Shown: piece after piece, positions 1 to 8,039 of the stretch | Position numbering within the stretch: the first letter of the stretch is position 1 | Layout of the letters: each line of letters begins with the position of its first letter | DNA from: Procambarus clarkii | Lineage: Eukaryota; Arthropoda; Malacostraca; Decapoda; Cambaridae | DNA length: 64,000 nucleotides | Direction of reading: 5' to 3' | Assembly (NCBI RefSeq): GCF_040958095.1 | Contig: NC_091175.1 | Location: 21,788,003-21,852,002, forward strand | Made by a program: the position numbers and the translations under genes | Notes under the pieces: generated by a model | What the model was told of the DNA's origin: nothing | What the model saw: only the letters and a program-made list of their open reading frames with translations | Databases searched by the model: none

Positions 1-630
1 CAGTGTACTAAAACTCTTGTTTGGGGCCAGTAACATAGTCAGTAGACTGACAAACGTTGCCGCAGTTCGGATATGACTTGGCAACACTTACACAGTAGTT
101 ATCCGGCTGCATCTCGGCTACCATCTACATACCATAAGGAACACGAACACGCAAAAACTAGTACTAGTAGGCATCCACCAGTCTCAGGAGACTATGGAGT
201 TGCGCTCTGGTTGTCGGTCTGGAGTGGCCTCTCCAGGGCACAAAGCCTGGGTAGGTTGATACGGAGAAGGTGTTACCCATGCAGCAGGTCTCCTCCCCTC
301 TCCACGGCGCTGAAAAAACTACAAGCAGCATGAAGAAGACTCTATAATGTGGAACAAAATACCGTGCAGCATACCATCACAGCGTCCAGGAGCAGCTCCA
401 CGGAACCTGTGAATACCAGCCAGGAACAAGAAGCACCAGTGTGTGGAACACGTACCATACGTTACAAAACAATGCTATAAAGATTACGGCCAAAGGAGGA
501 GTCCCACTCTCACAGCTGGGGGCCCAAGAGCTTGGATCTACTCGAGGACAACCCAAGTCCCATAATTTCAAGATAAATTGTTGTCAAGAAACCCACCGTC
601 CCACCCCATGCAAAAACACTATTGACCCTG
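1..630. other. Unrecognised intergenic sequence
   Basis: No gene, RNA or repeat was recognised here. The open frames on both strands are under 90 codons, lack recognisable domains and look like chance. The stretch leads directly into the SINE that follows. Confidence 0.5.
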
Positions 631-893
631 ACAGCTGGGTGGACAGCGCTTCGGATTCGTAGGTCTAAGGTTCCAGGTTCGATCCCCGGTGGAGGCGGAG
701 ACAAATAGGCAAAATGTTTCTTTCCCCTTAATGCTCCTGCTCACCTAGCAGTAAAACGGTACCTGGGAGTTAGACAGCTGCTACGGGCTGCTTCCTGGGG
801 ATGTGTAACAAAAAGGAGGCCTGGTTGAGGACCGGGCCGCGGGGACGGTAAGCCCCGAAATCATCTCAAGATAACCTCAAGAAGATAACCGTA
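631..893 (+). mobile_element. tRNA-derived SINE, family A (copy 1)
   Basis: The 5' part is tRNA-like: an A-box-like region followed by a B box reading GGTTCGATCCCC. A tRNA-unrelated body follows, ending near 'tctcaagataacctcaag'. Two further copies lie inverted in this window (13,713-13,990 and 55,505-55,756) and share the internal segment 'cagctgctacgggctgcttc' and the 'ccgcggggac' block. The three copies show it is an interspersed element rather than a functional tRNA. It is diverged, with a degenerate anticodon arm. Confidence 0.85.
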
Positions 894-1156
894 AATATGA
901 CTATGAGATACGTTTATAAATTATCCGAGTATACATATGTGAATTCTCTAAAACAATCATATTTTGCGCATCCACATACGCTGGTATACATGTTGAGAAC
1001 ATTATAAACATTCAACAGCCTTGTCACAAGAGAGCAACACCTGCTTCCACACATCAAACACATATGTTGATAATAATTCATTGTGCCGGGGGACAGGCAG
1101 CCAGTATGTATATATATATACATATGTTAGACATATGTCGAAGTTTCCCCCCCCCC
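894..1156. other. AT-rich sequence ending in a C homopolymer at a gap
   Basis: No gene was recognised. The segment ends in a run of C directly against the run of N, so the gap probably reflects a homopolymer or GC-rich assembly break. Confidence 0.5.
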
Positions 1157-1656
1157 NNNNNNNNNNNNNNNNNNNNNNNNNNNNNNNNNNNNNNNNNNNN
1201 NNNNNNNNNNNNNNNNNNNNNNNNNNNNNNNNNNNNNNNNNNNNNNNNNNNNNNNNNNNNNNNNNNNNNNNNNNNNNNNNNNNNNNNNNNNNNNNNNNNN
1301 NNNNNNNNNNNNNNNNNNNNNNNNNNNNNNNNNNNNNNNNNNNNNNNNNNNNNNNNNNNNNNNNNNNNNNNNNNNNNNNNNNNNNNNNNNNNNNNNNNNN
1401 NNNNNNNNNNNNNNNNNNNNNNNNNNNNNNNNNNNNNNNNNNNNNNNNNNNNNNNNNNNNNNNNNNNNNNNNNNNNNNNNNNNNNNNNNNNNNNNNNNNN
1501 NNNNNNNNNNNNNNNNNNNNNNNNNNNNNNNNNNNNNNNNNNNNNNNNNNNNNNNNNNNNNNNNNNNNNNNNNNNNNNNNNNNNNNNNNNNNNNNNNNNN
1601 NNNNNNNNNNNNNNNNNNNNNNNNNNNNNNNNNNNNNNNNNNNNNNNNNNNNNNNN
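1157..1656. other. Assembly gap (500 N)
   Basis: Exactly 500 undetermined bases. The round number suggests a fixed-size scaffold gap, so true length is unknown. Reading frames drawn across it have no meaning. Confidence 0.99.
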
Positions 1657-2342
1657 TCGACACATGGCCTCACTCAGGGAAACCTGGCCCCTCGGGACAG
1701 CCCAGGGATACCCAGCAGACTGGCAACAGGGAACACTCGAGGAAAGGGCGGGAAGGACGCCTAATCACGCCCAGACGACCAGACATGTGGTCGATGCCGG
1801 CAAGGCATGGGCCCCAAGGGCAGTGCCCAAAGGGTATAGAGCCACCCATGCCTGGCCACGTGGCAACGCCGCCAAGGGCTACGCCGGGCCGCCCTCGGGG
1901 CCCCAGGCAGGGCGCACACCTGGGCACGACACGCTGTGGGCCCCCAGGGCACGTACGGGCACGGCTGGACGGAGCCCCCCTGGGCGGAGACCGAACGCAG
2001 TCCGCTAGGGACGCGGCCCAGCACACGCCGGCCCTAAGCAATGCCACACAGCAAGCACAGCACCGTAGCGCCCGACACGGGCCCAAAAGAGCGCCCCTGC
2101 GCTCCTGGGAAGCTTAACAGCAGAAAGCCCGAGGGACTAGCTAAGGCGGCACACACAGACCGCGAGGGGACGGCGCTAGGCACACGCCACACTGGGAGGT
2201 CCTGACTAGAATTGAACAGAAAAGCCTCACCTTGGGGTTAGAAGTGTAGGGCAGGAGGCCCTGCCGGATCAGTCTGGGATGTCGAGGGCCCCATAATGTC
2301 CGTGAGAGAGAGGTCAGGTACCGAGGCAGCTGGCGTGATGTC
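1657..2342. other. GC-rich unrecognised block after the gap
   Basis: This is strongly GC-rich compared with the AT-rich window and has overlapping open frames on both strands, as expected from GC-rich DNA with few stop codons. No domain, repeat or splice pattern was recognised. It could be part of a retroelement such as the Penelope-like or DIRS-like elements next to it, or a GC-rich satellite. Its left end is lost in the gap. Confidence 0.4.
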
Positions 2343-2530
2343 CATCTCGTGCGAAGTCGTACGTCCGGAGAGTGAGTTGCGAGGGCAGGCGAAGTGAGGG
2401 CCGAGCCCCTCTTTACCCCAGTATTTATATGGCCCCAGACTGCCCACGCAACGCCCGGGACGCGCTGCGCAATTGTTTCTTTCTCCCCCATCAGAAACAT
2501 CTCCGCTTGCGAAGCAGAGGCCATTTGTAG
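2343..2530 (+). repeat. Copy 1 of a GC-rich TATA-containing repeat (inverted relative to 3,470-3,650)
   Basis: Reading this strand, the blocks 'tatttat', then 'gcgcaattgt', then 'atcagaaac' and a GC-rich end occur in the same order and at similar spacing as on the minus strand of 3,470-3,650. By eye the two are roughly two-thirds identical. They flank a Penelope-like RT fragment and a SINE in inverted orientation. One possibility is that they are promoter-bearing pseudo-LTRs of the Penelope-like element, which is inference. Confidence 0.5.
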
Positions 2531-2583
2531 CACGTGGGTAAAGCACTTACAGCGTTGTGGTTCGAACAAAAGTCGTCAGTGAT

Positions 2584-2660
2584 ACAAGAGTTCTTACATT
2601 CTTGTACAACCATTCTTGTACAGCCATTCTAGTACTCATAGCATTTCGGGCATCTTCTTC
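2584..2660 (-). mobile_element. Decayed 3' tail of the LINE/SINE type
   Basis: 'Tacaagagttcttacattcttgtaca' followed by 'catttcgggca' is the inverted form of the 3' tail carried by the SINE at 2,970-3,236 and the LINE at 8,005-11,035. Only the tail is left, with an internal duplication of 'attcttgtaca'. Confidence 0.55.
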
Positions 2661-2699
2661 ACTAGAAGAAACAACAGGAACGTGGCAAGGGAGACCAGT

Positions 2700-2953
2700 T
2701 CTAAGTGGCTGCCGCACCTCAACAAGGCGGTATGATTTGCACAGCCCTCCTAAATCCCTTGCTACGTCTACTACCGGAAAGAATCCAAGATACGACGGAT
2801 TTCCCCAAGAAAATTGCAGAAATTAGAGGCCCCGTCCCGAGAGGGCCCGCCTTTTCTCCATGGATGTGGTATCGCTCTACCCGAGCATACCACAGAGAGA
2901 AGCTGCAAAGGTAGTAGCATCTTTTTTTACAGGTAACAGAGCTAGAATCTGTT
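2700..2953 (+). pseudogene. Penelope-like retroelement RT fragment (motif A region)
   Basis: From 2,860 the frame reads SMDVVSLYPSIP, the motif A signature of Penelope-like reverse transcriptases, followed by a helix resembling the family's 'EALxVV' region. The preceding stretch (LLRLLPERIQDTTDF) fits the family too but is in another frame, so at least one frameshift lies near 2,850. The fragment ends at a hairpin and a SINE. Motif C and the C-terminus of a Penelope-like element occur on the same strand at 6,693-7,345. Both could come from one disrupted copy. Confidence 0.7.
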
Positions 2954-2966
2954 ACCTGTAAAAAAA
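2922..2966. repeat. Perfect 19-bp hairpin at the end of the Penelope-like fragment
   Basis: The left arm (2,922-2,940) and right arm (2,948-2,966) are exact reverse complements containing 'acaggtaacaga', with a 7-nt loop. The A run of the right arm abuts the SINE head. It may be a foldback made during insertion or repair. Confidence 0.8.
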
Positions 2967-2969
2967 AAA

Positions 2970-3236
2970 AGTCTCCGTGGTGTTGTGGTAAGACACTCGC
3001 CTGGCGTTCCGCGAGTGCTTTGTCATGGGTTCGTATCCTGGCCGGGGAGGATTTACTGGGCGCAAATCCTTAACTGTAGCCTCTGTTTAACTCAACAGTA
3101 AAATGGATACTTGGTTGTAACAACGATTGTTCGCGGTGGGAATCGTATTCCAGGGACCTGCCCGAAACGCTACGGGTACTAGTGGCTGTACAAGAATGTA
3201 ACAACTCTTGTATATATCTCAAAAAAATAAAAAATC
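2970..3236 (+). mobile_element. tRNA-derived SINE with a LINE-type 3' tail (family D)
   Basis: The head is tRNA-like, with A-box-like 'gtggtgttgtggtaagac' and B box 'gggttcgtatcc'. The body ends in 'gcccgaaacgct', 'gtggctgtacaagaatg', 'tatatatctc' and then an A-rich tail. The same 3' tail is on the LINE at 8,005-11,035 and on tail-only fragments elsewhere, which is the usual arrangement for a SINE mobilised by a partner LINE. A truncated inverted copy lies at 58,950-59,130. Confidence 0.85.
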
Positions 3237-3469
3237 AGACAGGAACTTCGAGACGCAGGAATATGGAGGACTCCCTCGAAAGAAACTCTTGAAGAGGCCA
3301 TCTCCATGTGATGAGATGGCCTGATGGATGGTGATCCCTTTTGCAATTTGAAGACGAGCATACCGGCAAACCAAGGGTACAGCTATAGGAGCATCTAGTA
3401 GTGTGGCAATCGCTGAAATATTTGTGCATGTAGTGTTCGAGAGGAAAAGATCCCACAGGAAGGACAGAC

Positions 3470-3650
3470 CGGCGGTATATGGACACTGCCTTTGCATTAA
3501 AGGCAGTGGAGTTTCTGATCGGGAAGGAAGAGACAATTGCGCACCGCGTTCCGCAAGGCACAGTGCGGCCAGTCTGGATGGCATAAATAGCGTGGGAGGT
3601 GAGGTCTCGCCCTCACTCCATTCCTGCCACGGTCCGCGACTCACGAAGTG
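3470..3650 (-). repeat. Copy 2 of the GC-rich TATA-containing repeat
   Basis: On the minus strand this carries 'ctatttatgcc', then 'gcgcaattgtctc', then 'gatcagaaactcc' in the same order as copy 1 at 2,343-2,530. Overlapping short ORFs on this strand have no recognised domain. Confidence 0.5.
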
Positions 3651-3732
3651 CCCGCCCTCCTCCCCCTTTCTGCTGGCTGCCAGCTTTCCCTGTTTTGACT
3701 ACGTCAGTCGTTGTTCCTCACATCTTTCCTCC

Positions 3733-4022
3733 TGTTTTACTGGGGATTGGGGGGAGGGGTGCAGCGCCGGTCCCCAAGTGTTCCGCTGTCCGGAACCATA
3801 GGTTCCGGCGAAACCTATCTATTCTAGGTCCGCGACTCTAGAGGTTGCTAGGGTCACTAGGACTCTAGTATTCTAGGGGTTCGACTCACGAAGTGAGTCG
3901 CAGACCGCTAGAATACTAGAGTCGCGGACCTAGAATAGATAGGCTTTGCCGGAACCTATGGTTCCGGACAGCGGAACACTTGGGGACCGACGCTGCACCC
4001 CCCCCCAATCCCCAGTAAAACG
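3733..4022. repeat. Long imperfect hairpin (about 290 bp)
   Basis: The arms at about 3,733-3,880 and 3,897-4,022 are reverse complements over 'gttttac..ggggattgggg', 'gtccccaagtgttccgctgt', 'ggaacctatggttccgg' and 'gaatagatagg'. The centre has a nested small palindrome, 'gactcacgaagtgagtc'. The left arm has an extra segment near 3,840-3,860. Part of the arm, 'cagcgccggtccccaagtgt', recurs at 6,127, so the hairpin belongs to the DIRS-like element's terminal or internal complementary sequence. Confidence 0.85.
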
Positions 4023-4049
4023 GGGATTGGGGGGGGTGCAAACTCTTAG

Positions 4050-4285
4050 TAACAAACTCTTGCAGAAACCTAATGGCCTATTGTCTAGAATTAGCAGTGA
4101 GGCGAATGTAACAAATCTAACTCCAAGTATAACAGTCAGGACACCATAAGTGAACAACATAACATAATGGTAAACCCTAGCTGGAAAATGTTAAATAATC
4201 AGGCGGCAGAAAATTACATAGAGACTGGGAAACCCTGATATGAATTTGGAGAAGAAAATAACCCCAGGCCAGAGGCCGTGCTGCC
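4050..4285 (-). repeat. Left inverted repeat of the DIRS-like element
   Basis: This is the reverse complement of 6,236-6,471 over its full length with only scattered substitutions and short indels by eye, for example a missing T in the 'aactcttgcagaaacc' block. The two arms are too similar to be ancient. Confidence 0.85.
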
Positions 4286-4583
4286 ATACCATGAATAATA
4301 CTGTTTAATCTATCCATGAATATTATTATCTTAATCTATTTAACTGTTCAGCTTTTATTACAAGTATCTTTACTACTGCCTAATCTATTTAAGTGTTCAG
4401 CTTCAGTTATGTCTTGTATTTACTCCGCTAGGTGCCTAGGCTCCGCGCTCCTTGCTGCTGTTGCTCTCCTCCTTCGTCAGTTTCTCTCCAGCCCTTTTCG
4501 AGCATTGGCTATCTGTCCGATATTCTCACTCACTATGGTCACTTAACTTTACCTTTGCATTTGTTTACTTGTGTATGTGACGG

Positions 4584-5892
4584 TTGCTGGTGCGGCAGCT
4601 GGGTCTCCCTGCCTGCTTTTTTCCCGTTAGTCCTACCGATGCTTACGTTTTCATCTTTCCGCAGTGGCGAGAAGCCGGATCACGCAGCAACTGCAACACG
4701 GAAGAGGGCTTGGGCGGCGTCGACGCGAGGACAACAGCGCAGTGGTGCAAGGACGCAGCCAGCCAGGGCCAGGACGAAACCTGCTCGTTTCGCTCCCCCT
4801 CCTCGGGCGGTTCGGATATGGACGGCGACCACACTTCCCAGAGGCCCCCTGCCGGCAAAGCGGCGGGTGGCACAGCGTCGCAGCCTCCACCCCTATCGGC
4901 CGACGATTGGACGACGCTGCAGGCGCTCATCACGCAGGCTCGGGGGCCCTTTCATGTCACAAGCCTTCTGGGCATGGGGACCACCGAGGCCGACCCTGCC
5001 GCAGGTGCCACAGCTGCCCTGCCCCCCTTCACCGACCATCGCCCACGGGCCAGGGCCAGGGGGCATACATCAAGGCGACGTGCGAGCTCCTCCAGTCTGT
5101 TCTTCTTCGATGAGTCCCCCGAAGAGGGGGACTCATCCCCTCCCCCCTCGCCCCCCCCTCTTACTAGCCCTTGGCCGGGGCAACTCCGGGCGACCCCGGG
5201 CTCCAGCATCCCACTCGTGGGCGTGCACGTCCCGCAGGCCCTTCGGGAGAAGGTCTGGGCAAACAAGTATGTGGACCTCAGGCACTTGCTTGCCTATGAG
5301 CGGGAATCAGGATCTTTCGAGTCCCACTCTGCGCCAATCCCTGACGCCCAGGCGGCTGGTAAGAAGCAGCCGCCCCTGACGCCGGATCAGTGGGTGCATG
5401 GCCTCGACATTTACGCGACTATCTACGTCGAGAAGCACCCAGCGGAGGCCCAGGCGCTGTTTACCTATGCACGTTACGTGAAGACCATGAAGACGACCCT
5501 CAAAGGCGACTGGATGTGGTACGACAAGGCCTTCAGGTGGGACAGGGAGAGTCGGACTGTTCATGGTTGGACTACAGGCTGAACTTGGAATTTCGCTCGG
5601 TGCAACGCATCGCCCAGGCCGCTGCTCAGCCGACGTGGCAGGGACAGGGCGACCGGCAGCCCTTACTCTCTCTAGCGCCCGGGCAGCAGGGCTCCCCCCG
5701 GGCTACTGCTTCGCCTACCACTCGAGGGGACCCGGCTGCACTTTCACCTCATGTTCATTCAAGCACTACTGCCCGCGCTGCCGAAGGAGGCACCCTGCCT
5801 ACAACCCATGTCCTCCAGCACGGCCTCGCGACGAACTCACCCAGGAGCAGCGCCCCCGTCGCCACCCACAGGTTAGGGGTTCGAAGAGCTAG
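4584..5892 (+). pseudogene. gag-like ORF with CCCH/CCHC-type zinc-finger end, frameshifted
   Basis: An open frame of 332 codons from 4,584 has a Pro/Ser-rich N-terminal half. A conserved-looking segment follows (5,390-5,560) reading 'YARYVKTM...GDWMWYDKAFRWDRE', the pattern of DIRS-type gag proteins. The match continues in a second frame (SWLDYRLNLEFRSV, near 5,560) and a third (5,680-5,830). That third frame has a Cys/His cluster starting CFAYHSRGPGC and ending HPAYNPC. Two frame changes are therefore needed, so this copy is broken. A good 3' splice site lies at about 4,664 (tttcatctttccgcag), so the true N-terminus is uncertain. The region is very GC-rich compared with its flanks. The product would bind nucleic acid in a retroelement particle (family inference). 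Confidence 0.6.
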
Positions 5893-6235
5893 GCTTGACT
5901 CCAACTGGTTACGCCCCTCACTTTCTGGACTTGGCGGGGCCCTCAGCCACCTCTAGAAGGGCTTGCCGAACAGCGCTATCGCGGTCGGCAGGTGGGAGAG
6001 TGACGTTTTCCTTCCCAGTTCGGTAGCCGTAGTTGCTCTGCCACCCTGAGGTTTTCCCTCGCGGCCAGCGGGCACTCGCCCTTCGGGGGGGGGGGGGGGG
6101 GCCGGCCTCCTGGCCTGCGGGGTGGGGCAGCGCCGGTCCCCAAGTGTTCCGCTGTCCGCAGCTACTACTTTAACTTTACACCCATTCTACTAGTAAGCCC
6201 TACCTTAAGTCAGGAAATTCTTTCTCCTTATTCCC

Positions 6236-6471
6236 TGGCGGCACGGCCTCTGGCCTGGGGATATTTTCTTCTCCAAATTCATATCAGGCTTTCCAGTCTC
6301 TATGTAATTTTCTGCCGCCTGGTTATTTTCCATTTTCCAGCTAGGGTTTACCATTATGTTATGTTGTTCACTTATGGTGTCCTGACTGTTATACTTAGAG
6401 TTAGATTTGTTACATTCGCCTCACTGCTAATTCTAGACAATAGGCCATTAGGTTTCTGCAGAGTTTGTTAC
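6236..6471 (+). repeat. Right inverted repeat of the DIRS-like element
   Basis: Partner of 4,050-4,285. It starts TGGCGGCACGGCCTC and ends at 'taacaaactc' read on the other strand. It is followed by 220 bp of AT-rich sequence before the Penelope-like fragment. Confidence 0.85.
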
Positions 6472-6692
6472 TAGGCTATAAGATTACTTTTATTTTACTA
6501 CGGGTGTACAATTTAAGTTGTTTTTGTACTTTGAGTTAGCCACGGCTATGTTATACATTTGTTAAGACTTACTTAGAAGCCTTCAAGCACGCCTGTTTTA
6601 CTTCTGCAGAATTATTTATCCTGTACTTCTACGTAATAAATTACGCCCCCATACTGTTGGTGTCATACTTCCCCTGATCAGAAAATTTCCGT

Positions 6693-7345
6693 TACAGAGA
6701 CGACATCTTCGGAATAATGGAGGACAGTTTCCCGCTTAGAAGGTTTCTTTTCATGGTCAAATACAGTTCATGAAAACCTTAAGTTTACCCTTAAACACAG
6801 TGACTCCACGATAAATTTCTTAGATACAACAGTGTATATAGACCAGCTAACCAGGGATCTGCATACGAAGGCATGCTATAAACCGACTAACCTTCACACG
6901 TATCTGAGATTGAACTCTAGCCACTCACTAGCCATGAAGAAATCACTACCCTACTCACTTGGACTCAGACTCAAGTGGATTAACAGCAAAGAAGAGACGC
7001 TATATCTCTGGCTTGATGACTTATGGGATATGTTCAGGAACAGAGACTACCCAGGGACAATAATACATGCGGCCCAGGAGAAACTCGGAGAAAAAAACAA
7101 GGGCAGAGCTATTCAGACTTAGAACACAAGAGATGGATCCTCCCAACCCTTTTCTTCCCCGGCCTTGCAGCACAGCTTAAGATAAAACTCCAGGAAGTAT
7201 GGACATGGATGAGGGAAATGTACAGTGAACATCCATCCTGGGTAAAATTCCCACAAAACCCTCCCATGATCGCCTGGAGGCGAGGTAAGTCTATAAAGGA
7301 CCACCTTGTTAGAGCAGGTGTGCAGGTAGATTATCTCAACTGAAC
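6693..7345 (+). pseudogene. Penelope-like retroelement RT, motif C to C-terminus
   Basis: It begins with YRDDIFGI (RT motif C). A frameshift near 6,765 is followed by 'NFLDTTVYID', then YKPTNLHTYL and SLPYSLGLRL, all recognisable Penelope-like thumb-region signatures. After another frameshift near 7,110 the frame continues to 'PPMIAWRRGKSIKDHLVRA' and a stop at 7,341-7,343. That last block matches the typical 'RRxxxLRDLLVRA' ending of this family's RT. No GIY-YIG endonuclease follows. Motifs A and B are absent, but a motif A fragment lies at 2,860 on the same strand. Confidence 0.8.
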
Positions 7346-7496
7346 TGGGGAAGAGGACCAGCCCCAGGTTACAGGTCAAAGAAATGAAACCTACGGACCC
7401 TAACCTAACCTGACACAGGTTTAGAGTGTGACCTGGCTTGAGGTGGAGTATGCAGAGTGGTTAGGAGGGGCCTACAAGTACAAGCCAGTTAAGCAA

Positions 7497-8004
7497 AACC
7501 CTTTTATCCATTATAGTATTCTATCATTTATTCCATGTGCCTGTAATTTCCTTGCCAGTCTTTCATGTGGTACCTTGTCAAAAGCTTTAGCAAAGTCCAT
7601 GTAAGTTACATCTTCCGGAAGCACTTTATCTGAGTAGCTGGTTGCTGTTTCAAAAAATGTGAGCAGGTTTGTAATGCAGGATCTATTTTTAACAAATCCA
7701 AGTTGCATTGATTTTACAAGATTATTCACAGTGAGATAATGAATGATTCCCTTCCTTAGAATTTTTTTCATGAACTTGCAGATGTTTTTTTTTTTAAATA
7801 GGGGTGACACTTGCATAATGTATTTTACAATCTAGGGGAACTATCCCTAGGCTCAGATTGTCTGAAAAGGGAGTTTCAGTGGTAGGCATACAGTAGTTCA
7901 TCTGCTAGTACCTTTAATACTTTGGACTGAATTCCATCCACACCTGGGACTTTTGAGTCTTTTAGTTCTAAATGATCTTCATGATTATGTCGCACATTAT
8001 GGGT
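7497..8004 (-). pseudogene. CR1-like LINE fragment, 3' part of a split copy
   Basis: The minus strand encodes LTNLLTFFETATS, DFAKAFDKVPHERL and an upstream ILRKGIIHYLTVNNLVKS. These are CR1-type reverse transcriptase blocks, broken by a frameshift near 7,800. The upstream part of the same element resumes at 11,036-11,140 on the other side of a second LINE. Alignment with the related copy at 37,140-38,640 shows the two pieces are adjacent in an uninterrupted copy. Confidence 0.8.
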
Positions 8005-8008
8005 CTAT

Positions 8009-8039
<31 letters not shown>

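Larger units (their letters stand above)
3727..6471 (+). mobile_element. DIRS-like retroelement, rearranged, lacking RT and recombinase
   Basis: A gag-type ORF lies between 236-bp inverted repeats (4,050-4,285 and 6,236-6,471) that are almost identical. A short terminal motif is repeated in both orientations on the left and again at 6,127 on the right. DIRS-group elements are known for inverted terminal repeats, an internal complementary region and a gag followed by RT, RNase H and a tyrosine recombinase. No RT or recombinase reading frame is visible between 5,960 and 6,236. The copy is therefore either an internally deleted non-autonomous derivative or a different element with a similar gag. 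Confidence 0.6.

Noticed and set aside
1002-2008. Long ORFs spanning the gap
   Set aside because: Most of their codons are undetermined bases.
4584-5892. Host gene with a zinc-finger protein
   Set aside because: The frame is broken twice, the pattern matches retroelement gag, and it is bounded by inverted repeats.
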